Source of the DNA: Pedobacter sp014947265
GTDB lineage: Bacteria; Bacteroidota; Bacteroidia; Sphingobacteriales; Sphingobacteriaceae
DNA: 64,000 nt
Assembly (NCBI RefSeq): GCF_014947265.1
Contig: NZ_JADCNK010000012.1
Span: 62,001-126,000, forward strand
Direction of reading: 5' to 3'
Shown here: piece by piece, positions 32,759 to 41,392 of the stretch
How positions within the stretch are numbered: the stretch's first letter is position 1
How the letters are laid out: each line of letters opens with the position of its first letter
Program-made: the position numbers and the translations under genes
The notes under the pieces: generated by a model
Told to the model about the DNA's origin: nothing
Seen by the model: only the letters and a program-made list of their open reading frames with translations
Database searches by the model: none

Positions 32759-35233
32759 TTATTTACTATTTAATTTATCGGCAAGCATTTTCATGTAAAA
32801 ACCACCCACAACACTACGTGCTTTAAAGTTATCGCGGATACCGGTATTTGAATCATAAAAATCATTCAAAGGCACTCTCGATTCAGTTTCGATAGCATGC
32901 TTGTAAACAGGATACACCAAAGCTTCGAATTCTTTTTGTGTTGGTGCAAAAGTAGCGGTCCACAAGATCCAGTCGTTTTTAGTGTAGGCCTTTCTGCTAT
33001 CCAACGGAATACCGTATCTGTTTTGCTTGGTCAGGTAATATTTGGTTTCGGTATCATATATTTTTTGAGGGAACAAATTTAAATTTAAAACCTTATCCCA
33101 AACCAGATTATACTTCTGGCTCCAGGTATTTTTGTTATCAAAAGTTAAAGCGTAGTGATCGCCTGCATCGGCCATTTCTATCCATTTTGGCACCATACTT
33201 TCTGCAATATCCCTGTATTTTTTAGCAACATCATCATAACCTAATGTTTGGGCCATTTGGGCGTAACACGCTATGCCTACAATCGCTTTTACCGATAAGT
33301 TGGCATTACGGGCCAGGTGACCAGCAAAATCATCGGTACATAATTGTGTTTTTGGATCTAAACCCTCTTTGGTTAAATAATCAACCCAGGTGGTTAAGGT
33401 TTTCCAATGTGCTTTGGCGTAATTGGCATTTCCTTGCGCTTTGGCAATGGCAGCAGTTAAAATAATCATGTTACCCGATTCTTCAACCGGCATAGGCTCG
33501 CCATAAGTTTGTCCGTTGGCTAGTGGATAGGTACCCAGATCGTGAGCTGCCCAGGGATGAGGATATTTTCCGCTTTCGCTGAAATAGAAAATACCGTTCA
33601 ACATGCCTTGTAATAACTCGGGATTATAAATCAGGTATAATGGTGCCGAAGGGTAAGTTACATCAACGGTGTTAATGAAACCACCACTGTTATTTTCTTT
33701 CGATAACCATAAAATTTCACCTTGCGGGCTCTTTACCAAAGTATGTGCTGCAATACTCTGGCGGTAACCTAAAACGCATAAATCAGCATATTCTTTACCA
33801 CCTGATTTTAAAGCATCGGCATACAAGGTTTTATTAAATGTTTCACATTTCTGGATTACGGTTTTGTATTCGTTAGCCGCTGCGGTTAACTGATTTTCAA
33901 TGGTTTCCTTACCTGAGGTATTCCACCATGGTCTTAAATTTTTATTAAAGTATTGAACTGAATATATTTCATCATAGCCTAATTCAACATATTTTTCTAC
34001 CGCAGCTTTACCCACTATTCCAAAGGGGATAACAGTATTCAACGCGAGCATTTTGCCTTGTTTAGCTGTTGAAGCAGAATTGCCATTTCTAAAAGCATCG
34101 GCAGCATCTTTCTCGGCCGTTACAAACTGGATGGCATTGCTTGTTTTTGACGCAGCTACATAAAAATAACCCCAATCAATCCGCATATCATCACTTGCTT
34201 TCTGAAGAATTGGTTGTTCTACTGTACCTGTTTTTAATACCGATAATTTAGCTGTGCTGTATTTGCTCGCCGTAACTTCTTGCGCAGGGCGATAAACCGC
34301 AATATTTGATGATGCACTCAGGTATACTTTCACCTGGTGCGTTTTACCGTCATTTGCTTTTACCTGATAGGAAACATAAGAAACCGGGCGTGCAAATAAA
34401 CCCAAATCGTTCATTAACAATGGCGAGGTAAAAGTTAATTTTAAATCGATCTTACCGCAGGTAAAGTTATAAATGGTTTGCGTGGCATTGATATCAACAC
34501 TTTTTTGTTTAGCCAGCTGCACCTTTTCGGCATTGTCTTTTAGCTTTTCTACCAGACCAAAATCCAGGAAACGGCCACCGTCGGTGTTAATGAGGTGGAT
34601 GGCGATTACATTAGGTCCGGCTTTTAACGCACTTTTATCGCTATTGCTTAAGGCAATGTATTGGAAGTTATTGGTCCAGCCTTCTTTGGTGTAGATTTTC
34701 TTTCCATTCAGGTAAACCTCAATATTATCATCATGGTTGATCTTTAAAAACAGTTCGTTTATTGATGCCGGGTTAGCGACGTTAAAGGTTCTCCTCACCC
34801 ATATATCGTGCGATTTCCACAATGTTTTTACATTTTTGGCATCATCTCCTATTGGTGCGTGACCTGTTTGCCAGGTGCTGGCCACGTAGTTCGCAGCTTT
34901 CCAATCGCCCTGAGGTTCAGTTTCTGTATATTTTACTTCGTAAGCTTTTTCATCTGAAGTAGGTACAACCGTTTTATAGGTAGTGGTTTCTTTACCTAAA
35001 AAGCGATAAATACCTCCATCAACATTAATCATTCCTAAAAGAGAATGATCGGCACCTGTCCAATGTTGAGTAGAAGACTCATTTAATTTATCTGTGTTAG
35101 ACCAGATACTGAAATAGGTATTATGTGTAATTAGGGGATAAGCCGGAGCCTTCCGCTCCTGCGCCTTTAGCAAACTGCCTACGAACATGCAGCCCAGTAT
35201 GCCTAAGAATTTTAAAGTGTTGGTTTTGTTCAT
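32759..35233 (-). CDS. Exported glutaminase A-like protein (DUF4965/DUF1793)
   Basis: An 824-residue protein with a signal peptide (FLGILGCMFVGSLLKAQ), therefore periplasmic or surface-exposed. It follows the DUF4964-DUF5127-DUF4965-DUF1793 order of fungal glutaminase GtaA relatives, ending in an (alpha/alpha) barrel-like half (about 480-820). An insertion at about residues 100-235 (SHDIWVRRTFNV, DDNIEVYLNGKKIY) resembles the sugar-binding jelly roll of GH2 enzymes. Bacterial members are common in glycan loci and their substrate is unknown, so glutaminase activity should not be assumed. It is transcribed separately from the SusCD operon but shares its putative operator, which suggests the same regulon. 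Confidence 0.85.
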   Translation of the reverse strand: MNKTNTLKFLGILGCMFVGSLLKAQERKAPAYPLITHNTYFSIWSNTDKLNESSTQHWTGADHSLLGMINVDGGIYRFLGKETTTYKTVVPTSDEKAYEVKYTETEPQGDWKAANYVASTWQTGHAPIGDDAKNVKTLWKSHDIWVRRTFNVANPASINELFLKINHDDNIEVYLNGKKIYTKEGWTNNFQYIALSNSDKSALKAGPNVIAIHLINTDGGRFLDFGLVEKLKDNAEKVQLAKQKSVDINATQTIYNFTCGKIDLKLTFTSPLLMNDLGLFARPVSYVSYQVKANDGKTHQVKVYLSASSNIAVYRPAQEVTASKYSTAKLSVLKTGTVEQPILQKASDDMRIDWGYFYVAASKTSNAIQFVTAEKDAADAFRNGNSASTAKQGKMLALNTVIPFGIVGKAAVEKYVELGYDEIYSVQYFNKNLRPWWNTSGKETIENQLTAAANEYKTVIQKCETFNKTLYADALKSGGKEYADLCVLGYRQSIAAHTLVKSPQGEILWLSKENNSGGFINTVDVTYPSAPLYLIYNPELLQGMLNGIFYFSESGKYPHPWAAHDLGTYPLANGQTYGEPMPVEESGNMIILTAAIAKAQGNANYAKAHWKTLTTWVDYLTKEGLDPKTQLCTDDFAGHLARNANLSVKAIVGIACYAQMAQTLGYDDVAKKYRDIAESMVPKWIEMADAGDHYALTFDNKNTWSQKYNLVWDKVLNLNLFPQKIYDTETKYYLTKQNRYGIPLDSRKAYTKNDWILWTATFAPTQKEFEALVYPVYKHAIETESRVPLNDFYDSNTGIRDNFKARSVVGGFYMKMLADKLNSK

Positions 35234-35287
35234 AATTTTTGTGTGTATCGAAAATCTGATGTTATATATTGGTTAGATGTAACGCTT

Positions 35288-35303
35288 AGTTAAACGTTTT
35301 ACT
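35288..35303. promoter_or_regulatory. Putative LacI-type operator upstream of the glutaminase A-like gene
   Basis: AGTTAAACGTTTTACT is a 16-nt near-palindrome with one mismatch, 55 bp upstream of the start codon. It matches the two copies upstream of the large SusCD operon (53814-53829 and 54024-54039), not the CGGGAACGTTCCCG sites of the maltodextrin operon. Confidence 0.65.
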
Positions 35304-35379
35304 AATGTATAAAATATAATTTACTTTTTGCAACACAAGTCAATTTTTAATTGTCAGAACGACATTTAAAACAGAGTCT

Positions 35380-35428
35380 AAAGAAGTCAAGTTTTAACGA
35401 CCATAATGCCAGGAAACTTGACTTCTTT
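35380..35428. repeat. AAGTCAAGTTT hairpin, copy 1
   Basis: Stem AAGAAGTCAAGTTT with AAACTTGACTTCTT (14 bp perfect), loop of 19 containing ACCATAATGCCAGG. Confidence 0.85.
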
Positions 35429-35457
35429 GGAGATCTGTTACTTTTCTGCTAAATAGA

Positions 35458-35491
35458 CCCTGAAATAAATCCGATAGCTATCGGATCAGGG
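35458..35491. repeat. Palindrome CCCTGA...ATCCGATAGCTATCGGAT...TCAGGG
   Basis: A perfect 18-nt palindrome (35469-35486) sits inside outer arms CCCTGA and TCAGGG. It lies between hairpin copies 1 and 2 and looks like a different repeat type. Confidence 0.65.
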
Positions 35492-35505
35492 TGACATTAC
35501 CCATT

Positions 35506-35552
35506 AAGAAGTCAAGTTTTAATGACCATAATGCCAGGAAACTTGACTTCTT
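35506..35552. repeat. AAGTCAAGTTT hairpin, copy 2
   Basis: The same 14-bp stem as copy 1 and a loop identical but for one base, 125 bp away in the same orientation. Confidence 0.85.
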
Positions 35553-35577
35553 TTATTTAAAAAGAAAAATAAATCTC

Positions 35578-35625
35578 AAAGAAGTCAAGTTTTATGGCCT
35601 GTCCGTTATTCTAACTTGACTTCTT
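35578..35625. repeat. AAGTCAAGTTT hairpin, copy 3 (diverged loop)
   Basis: The stem AAGAAGTCAAGTT with AACTTGACTTCTT is kept, while the loop (TATGGCCTGTCCGTTATTCT) is unrelated to copies 1 and 2. Conservation of the stem and not the loop points to a structural role. Confidence 0.8.
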
Positions 35626-35626
35626 C

Positions 35627-35662
35627 AAAAAAAATACATGAGGTTGTTAAGCCTCATGTATT
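35627..35662 (-). terminator. Intrinsic terminator of the large SusCD operon
   Basis: On the minus strand AATACATGAGG pairs with CCTCATGTATT (11 bp, loop of 8) and is followed by eight T, 27 bases after the last stop codon. Confidence 0.9.
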
Positions 35663-35689
35663 CTTCAAATTTTGTGGAGCGCTTATTAT

Positions 35690-36523
35690 TTAGGGTTGTT
35701 TTTTATTGATGGTCCACTCAGATAACTGAAATACACGGCTTCCCCTGTTGGCTTTGATATAAAGACGGTAAAATTTATAAGCAACAAAGTTGTCGAAATA
35801 ATACCTTTTGGTAACATTTCTCTCACCTTGCGCTGGCCATGGACAAGTGGTTACCGTATGTAGGTCCGTATACTGAATACCATCTAATGATCCCTGTAAA
35901 ATCCAATACCTGGGATCTCTGTCTTCAGCGTCGTTTCCTGAAGTTAAAGTATAAGCACCAACTACCTGTGGTGTTGCAAGCTCGAAAGTACATCTTTGGG
36001 TACCATCAAAACCTGCCTGCAAAAATTTGGTTTTGGTATCGCCATCAACCAGTTTTTTTGATCCCTCATCAGAATTAGGTCCAGCACCAGCCTCTAAATT
36101 TACCGAGAATATGCCGCCAACGGTCTGCATATAATTCTCCCCAATTTTTGTTGGATCGAAATTTGGATCTACAATATTTAAAAGCACTTCTTTTGCAGCC
36201 GAATAGCCCTGGCTGTTTCTGGTGGTTAAAGTAACTTTATATTTACCTGGAAAACGATACACGTGTTTTGGATTAACCGCTACAGATGTACTGTCATCGC
36301 CAAATTGCCATAACAAAGTTTTATAGTTTGTAGAAGTACCCGTAAACTGGTATTCTAAAAACTTTGTCGGACTGGCTACGGCATAATCAAAACCTGCAGT
36401 TGGTTTAGGTTCGTCTACCACAGGAGCAATCTCTTCTGCATCTTTCTTACACTTTACTGTTGTAATTACAATAAGTATTAAAAGAGATAGAATGCTGAAT
36501 AATCTTTTTACGTTATTTTTCAT
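35690..36523 (-). CDS. Surface lipoprotein with PKD and discoidin (F5/8 type C) domains
   Basis: A 277-residue lipoprotein (signal LLILIVITTVKC followed by KKDAEE). A PKD domain spans about residues 42-118 (LLWQFGDDSTSVAVNPKHVY is its WxFGD core). A discoidin-like domain follows (DGDTKTKFLQAGFDGTQRC, YTLTSGNDAEDRDPRYW, then FVAYKFYRLYIKANRG and FQLSEWTI). Both fold types are used for carbohydrate or protein binding outside the cell. It is the last of 11 genes in the operon, followed by a strong terminator, and probably serves as an accessory binding protein. The ligand is unknown. Confidence 0.87.
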   Translation of the reverse strand: MKNNVKRLFSILSLLILIVITTVKCKKDAEEIAPVVDEPKPTAGFDYAVASPTKFLEYQFTGTSTNYKTLLWQFGDDSTSVAVNPKHVYRFPGKYKVTLTTRNSQGYSAAKEVLLNIVDPNFDPTKIGENYMQTVGGIFSVNLEAGAGPNSDEGSKKLVDGDTKTKFLQAGFDGTQRCTFELATPQVVGAYTLTSGNDAEDRDPRYWILQGSLDGIQYTDLHTVTTCPWPAQGERNVTKRYYFDNFVAYKFYRLYIKANRGSRVFQLSEWTINKKQP

Positions 36524-36536
36524 ATCTTATTAATAT

Positions 36537-37973
36537 TTAAGGCGTTGGAAATAATTGAGATTTTGGTATTACCCTTTTTGATAAAATATTCGGCACTTCA
36601 ATTTCCAGATAAGCCTGCTGCCCGCCTACATTTTCACGGTGATGTGCTTCAATGGTATACCGTTTTCCGCGTTCTAAAAATATGGTGCCTTTACGTGTAT
36701 CTTTATCCCATTGGGTGGTATAATCGTCTACTAATGGTACACCATTAACATATAGTCTTGAGCCATCATCCCAACGGGTTTGATAAAAAGTATAAATACC
36801 ACGCACTGGTGCCAAAAACTCGCCTTTCCATCTACTGGCAAAGTTGTCCCTGCTTAATTGAGTTCCAACTGCATTTTTCACATTGTCTGGCCATCCATCA
36901 CCACTAAAGTTTATGGTTTCATCAACTCTGGTTACAAATGGCGCACGCCCATCATCAGGGTCTAATTGGGTATTGGTATAATATTTTGCTGTTAAACCAG
37001 TACCGTTTCCGGTGATGTAAGAGTTATTATCCAAATTTACATTAGGATCTACAATCACTATTAATTTACTCTTGGTTGGGTGAATTACATGATTGCTGGC
37101 CTCACTAATGCTGAAAGCGAATGCAAATTTTTTATTTGCAACAATATTGGCGTCGAAAACCGGCCATGGGATCTGAAGTCTGACGATCGTACTCGAAGCC
37201 CCTGTAGCAAACCGAACCAAAGTATCAACGCTATAATCTTTAGCATCCAGGTGTATTGCATCTGCGGGCAAAGTTCCCCTGCCAACTAAAGTGGCAATGG
37301 TATCTATGTTTTCTTTGATTTTAATATTGAAAGCTGTTGATGGTTGGTTTTCTAAACTTACAATAAGCGGAATCGTTACCCCGGCAGGACCTACAATATA
37401 ATCGCCCTGGTACACTACATTATAGGTACCACCTCCATTTAAAGTTAAATAGTGTAGATCGGTAGGTTTTAACAGATCGGCAGTATTAATAATAACCATG
37501 ATGGTAGATTTGCCGGCTGCAATCTTATTTCCTTTACCGGGAGCTGAAAGCTTTAGGGCGAAAACAACTTTTTTACCATAATTACGCTCCAATACTGACC
37601 GGCGAACAATAGCGACACCTTCGCTGTTATCGGTGCCATAAGCCACGTTGATCACATTAGGATATTCTACCCCTGCAGACGGCATTAGGATTGCATTTGT
37701 AATGGTTCCGTTATTAATTAACTGCGTAACCGTATCGTTATTTAAAGTTAAACCTACCTGAAAAGCCTCTTCTGCAACGCCCGTTAAAGAAATTTTAAAA
37801 GGAACTTTAATGTATTCGTTATCTATGGAAACGTTTCCTGCAACAATACCTTCTCCTGTTACACTTCTGGTATTGGGATCCGGCAATTTTAAATCATCTA
37901 TTTGTGATTTGCGACAAGAATAAACACCAATGATGGCTAAACTTATCAATGCGATATATATATTTTTTTTCAT
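36537..37973 (-). CDS. Surface lipoprotein with BT_3987-type (DUF1735) and PA14 domains
   Basis: A 478-residue lipoprotein (signal ending IIGVYSC then RKSQ). Two DUF1735/BT_3987-like beta domains cover about residues 35-310, each with VPFKISLTG- or IPLIVSLEN-type strands. A PA14 domain (about 325-478; ISFSGDGWPD-like start, FYQTRWDDGSRLYVNGVPLV, YTIEAHHRENVGGQQAYLEIE) ends the protein. PA14 modules bind glycans in adhesins and glycosidases. With no catalytic domain it is best seen as a surface binding protein of this locus, filling the place SusE/F has in starch systems. Confidence 0.85.
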   Translation of the reverse strand: MKKNIYIALISLAIIGVYSCRKSQIDDLKLPDPNTRSVTGEGIVAGNVSIDNEYIKVPFKISLTGVAEEAFQVGLTLNNDTVTQLINNGTITNAILMPSAGVEYPNVINVAYGTDNSEGVAIVRRSVLERNYGKKVVFALKLSAPGKGNKIAAGKSTIMVIINTADLLKPTDLHYLTLNGGGTYNVVYQGDYIVGPAGVTIPLIVSLENQPSTAFNIKIKENIDTIATLVGRGTLPADAIHLDAKDYSVDTLVRFATGASSTIVRLQIPWPVFDANIVANKKFAFAFSISEASNHVIHPTKSKLIVIVDPNVNLDNNSYITGNGTGLTAKYYTNTQLDPDDGRAPFVTRVDETINFSGDGWPDNVKNAVGTQLSRDNFASRWKGEFLAPVRGIYTFYQTRWDDGSRLYVNGVPLVDDYTTQWDKDTRKGTIFLERGKRYTIEAHHRENVGGQQAYLEIEVPNILSKRVIPKSQLFPTP

Positions 37974-38004
37974 TTTACGATATTTTAAATGATCAGCAAA
38001 TCCG

Positions 38005-39708
38005 TTATTGATCTAACCAAACCCGGCCATCAAGCCCCCATGTTTGTTTATTGGCAATCTTTAACCAGTTTATAATCTGTGCAGGTATATCTGATGTTTG
38101 AGGAACAAATATGGCCAGTGTTTCTGGTGCCGGAGGACAGATTAAATCGTTAAAACTCTCCCAGGCATAGGTTCCCTGAAATTTAAAATCATGTGCCTGA
38201 GAACTTATATCTGCCATGATATTACCATTTCCATCTGTTGCGGGCCAATACCCTACCAGAAAATTAAAGTATGGATGACTTTGATCGATTGAAGTTTGAC
38301 AGGCATAGTTGCCGATCATTCCATCCGGAACAGAAAATTTAAAAAAGCGGATGTCACTTACATATACATCCGGTACCCCGTGTCCATTTCCGTTTAAAAA
38401 TCCCAATTTTAAAGGATTCGAATTTGCCAGCGAACCTGAACCTGTAATTTCGAGCTCATTATTAAAGCTACCATTGGTATAGGTACGAACAAACCTTTGG
38501 CCATTACGCACCTCTATTTTCGCCGTTAAATTTGTCCATTTCCCCTTGGCAAAACTCCCCCCCCTACATTGGTGGTAATCTCCATCTTTGGTACCCCGCC
38601 ACTCAAAATACCAATAGTCTTCTTCTAAATAAATAACCCAGCCTACACTTGGGTGACCGCCAGACCACTCATTACGTTTACCTAAAACACTCGGCCAGAA
38701 AAATTTGTCTTCGTTCTTTTTAACCTTAAGTTCTATGGTCACTTTTGTAGTGTCGTCTATGTTGTAAACATCTGCGTCAGCAGCATCAACCTGTGCCCTC
38801 ACATCTTCCCCTTTAAAACGGATTGTTTTGCCTAAATACCTGTTACCTGTAAATGGCTTTGTTAAAATTCGTTTGTTGTAGGTTGGTGCATAATAAATTA
38901 CAAATGAATTTACTTTTGGCTGGCTAAAAATAGTTTGATCATCGGCATTTGAGGGTAAGGTATATTGCCCACCTGCACTTGATGCAATAACCACCAGCCA
39001 TTGCTCATTGTTATAATCAGGACGTTTTTTTAGTGCAGCGAGGATTTCACCTACAGAAGTATCGAATTTTTCGATAGCTGCTTTATAGGCCGGAAAAGAA
39101 ACATCATATCCGGATGCTGCACCGGCCGCATTAATCCCTGTAAAATGGCCTACAATAACCGTTGCAGTATCACTAGTTAGATTGCTGATCAATCCGGCTT
39201 TAACCGCATCATCATCTGCCAACAGGCTACTCACATCGGCTCCTGAATTTAATGATTTAAAAACCGCTGATGAGGTATAGGTAACAATTTTCGATTTTGC
39301 ACTGGCCTCTTTAATCCTGTTGAAGATAATTGGGTAATTCTGCAGATTGTTATTCGTTAATGCATCAGTAGTAACTTTATGTTTATCTTTTTTAACGCCG
39401 GTTAACATGTCTGCCCAATTGGTTGCATTTCCGGGTGCTTCAGCATCACTTAAACCTACCCATGTGTAGATAGCGTGCGGCAAAATTGCATCGATATTAG
39501 GCGTATTTGCATCTAAAACCGATTGCCCCCTTGCTCCGTCAACAACCAAATAAAGTACCTTACGGTTTCCGTATTTAACAGTTGTTGTGTCACTGGCATT
39601 CTTATCTCCAATTGTTCTTTCGAATTCTTTATTACAAGAAAATATGGCCGTAATCATTATTGTTGCGATTAAGCCAATCAATAATTTATATTTTTTCATC
39701 ATACTCAT
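38005..39708 (-). CDS. Lipoprotein with phosphodiesterase-like fold and C-terminal LamG-like DUF4983 domain
   Basis: A 567-residue lipoprotein (signal IMITAIFSC then NKEF). The N-terminal part (about 45-300) resembles type I phosphodiesterases of the alkaline phosphatase superfamily: VLYLVVDGARGQ, TPNIDAILPHAIYTW, WADMLTGVKKDKHKV, FDTSVGEILAALKKR. The DHG metal motif appears as SSAG and the PTxTxPN nucleophile segment as APGNATN, so it may be inactive. A LamG-like lectin domain (about 310-460, VKKNEDKFFWPSVLG, WYFEWRGTKDG) and a C-terminal segment follow. The start could also be the ATG at 39699. The role is unknown, probably ligand binding or cleavage at the surface. Confidence 0.8.
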   Translation of the reverse strand: MSMMKKYKLLIGLIATIMITAIFSCNKEFERTIGDKNASDTTTVKYGNRKVLYLVVDGARGQSVLDANTPNIDAILPHAIYTWVGLSDAEAPGNATNWADMLTGVKKDKHKVTTDALTNNNLQNYPIIFNRIKEASAKSKIVTYTSSAVFKSLNSGADVSSLLADDDAVKAGLISNLTSDTATVIVGHFTGINAAGAASGYDVSFPAYKAAIEKFDTSVGEILAALKKRPDYNNEQWLVVIASSAGGQYTLPSNADDQTIFSQPKVNSFVIYYAPTYNKRILTKPFTGNRYLGKTIRFKGEDVRAQVDAADADVYNIDDTTKVTIELKVKKNEDKFFWPSVLGKRNEWSGGHPSVGWVIYLEEDYWYFEWRGTKDGDYHQCRGGSFAKGKWTNLTAKIEVRNGQRFVRTYTNGSFNNELEITGSGSLANSNPLKLGFLNGNGHGVPDVYVSDIRFFKFSVPDGMIGNYACQTSIDQSHPYFNFLVGYWPATDGNGNIMADISSQAHDFKFQGTYAWESFNDLICPPAPETLAIFVPQTSDIPAQIINWLKIANKQTWGLDGRVWLDQ

Positions 39709-39738
39709 CTTAATTTATATCCTGGTTAGCTTAATCTA

Positions 39739-41358
39739 TTATTCGATCGTTACTCTAATAATGTTGTATAATGGTAAATTATCGAAACGATTAAAGTCGC
39801 CGATTAATAATAATGCTTTTTTACCATCTGCCGATTTGGTTTCGATTACATCAGACAGGTTACCATTAAAAGGACCTGTAGAATTGTATCCTTTTGCCAA
39901 TGATCCTGTTGGTGTTAAAACCATAAAACCATTTCTGGTGATGCCATTGTATTTAATAAAATACCCGCTTACCACGATTAACCCATTATTAAGCTGTTTA
40001 GCAAAACGAGGTATGCCACCTTCAAATGATTTAGAAACAAATGTTTCATCTAAGGTGCCATTATCATTTAAAACAGCTACACCGAGCGCAGATTTGCCAT
40101 TGTATTGAGTAAAGTTTCCTGTAATTACGTATTTTTTTGTAGAGGTGTTATAAGTACAGGATGAAATCACATTATCTGTTCCTGAGCCTGGCGTAAAAGT
40201 TGGATCGATGCTTCCGTCTGGGTTTAACCTTACAATGCGATTGGCCGGCTGACCGTCGAATGTGGTAAAATTACCAAACACAACCAGTTTTTCTAACTTT
40301 TCTGCATCGATATGCATGTAAGTGTCCACACGTCCGTTTGCACTTTCTTTTCCCTTATTGGTAGCGGTATTAAAACGGAATGTTTTATCAAGACTACCAT
40401 CTAAATTAAAGCGCAAAATCTGTCGAATTTCTGTACTGTCCAATATTACAGTATCCCTTGATAAATCGTAATTAAACTTATCGTAAGTTCTTTTTACATA
40501 ATACCTAAAATCGCCGGTTGCTAAAATTTTTCCCTGGTGCGCATATACACGGTCAATAAAACCATTTGTACCACCGTTAAACCTCGGAAACCATTTCTGT
40601 GTAACGGTATCGGTAACCGTTGGCTTTCTTTTTGTCTGAATTTTTACAGTATCAATTGCTCCGCTTGTAAACAAACTGGTAATGTTGCTGATGTTTTCAG
40701 TCCGTTGGTTAAATCCGGAAAAGCCACCTGCTATAATAAAACGGTTACCAATTTCTACAATTCTGGCTAAGCCACCGTTGGATCCTCTTCCTGTACGGAA
40801 AGTACGGTCGTATTCTCCGTCTAATGATGTTCTTGCGATCCTATTGATGGGAACCACACCTCCTTTGTTATCAAAATTTGTAAAATTACCAACCACAATG
40901 TTCCTTCCATCAAGCATTTCGTACACCTGACTTACATAACCGTTAGTACCAGCTATAGCTTTGAATGTAGGATCAATCTGAATCAGCCCCGTTACGGTAA
41001 AGGTTGGACCAATAAACAACTGGTCGCCAATAGCAATTGATGTTACACCCGTACTTCCGGTTTCCGGAACTTTAACCGTAATTTCAGTGGCGGTTACATT
41101 AACTACCTCAGCCTTTTCGCCGTTAAACATAAAGGTTAATTGATTTTTATATTTATCAAAGCCTGAAGCTTTGATGACTACAGATGTACCTACAATTCCA
41201 ACAGCAGGAACAGGGACATCAGTTTGCGAAATGGCCACACCTAAAGGAGATTTAGCATCAGCATAAGGATCAGGGATCACATCATCTGCTTTTTTACATC
41301 CCTGAAAGCTAAAAGCAATCAAAGTGATTATTGCGAATATTAATTTAATTTTTTTCAT
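39739..41358 (-). CDS. Lipoprotein with IPT/TIG domain and delta-60-type repeats (DUF5008)
   Basis: A 539-residue lipoprotein (signal IAFSFQGC then KKADD). An IPT/TIG domain lies at about residues 45-125 (GTSVVIKASGFDKYKNQLTF). From about 130 on, propeller-like delta-60 repeats are visible by their NPDGSIDPTFTPGSG, LDGSLDKTF and NDNGTLDETF units, separated by IVVGNFTNFDN-like strands. The DUF5008 label is from family memory. It follows the second SusCD-fasciclin set, in the place DUF5007 has after the first. It is probably a surface binding protein and its ligand is unknown. Confidence 0.82.
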   Translation of the reverse strand: MKKIKLIFAIITLIAFSFQGCKKADDVIPDPYADAKSPLGVAISQTDVPVPAVGIVGTSVVIKASGFDKYKNQLTFMFNGEKAEVVNVTATEITVKVPETGSTGVTSIAIGDQLFIGPTFTVTGLIQIDPTFKAIAGTNGYVSQVYEMLDGRNIVVGNFTNFDNKGGVVPINRIARTSLDGEYDRTFRTGRGSNGGLARIVEIGNRFIIAGGFSGFNQRTENISNITSLFTSGAIDTVKIQTKRKPTVTDTVTQKWFPRFNGGTNGFIDRVYAHQGKILATGDFRYYVKRTYDKFNYDLSRDTVILDSTEIRQILRFNLDGSLDKTFRFNTATNKGKESANGRVDTYMHIDAEKLEKLVVFGNFTTFDGQPANRIVRLNPDGSIDPTFTPGSGTDNVISSCTYNTSTKKYVITGNFTQYNGKSALGVAVLNDNGTLDETFVSKSFEGGIPRFAKQLNNGLIVVSGYFIKYNGITRNGFMVLTPTGSLAKGYNSTGPFNGNLSDVIETKSADGKKALLLIGDFNRFDNLPLYNIIRVTIE

Positions 41359-41392
41359 CGTTTAATTTCTTGAGGTAACACCGGATGTGATT

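Larger units (their letters stand above)
35234..35689. other. Intergenic region with operator, three hairpins and a terminator
   Basis: This 456-bp gap lies between the end of the large SusCD operon and the glutaminase-A-like gene. It contains the putative operator at 35288-35303, three related hairpins (35380-35625), a palindrome at 35458-35491 and the operon terminator at 35627-35662. No gene is apparent. Confidence 0.75.

Noticed and set aside
35380..35625. CRISPR-like array
   Set aside because: The three units are hairpins with inverted arms, irregular spacing and similar, not unique, intervening sequence; no cas gene is present.
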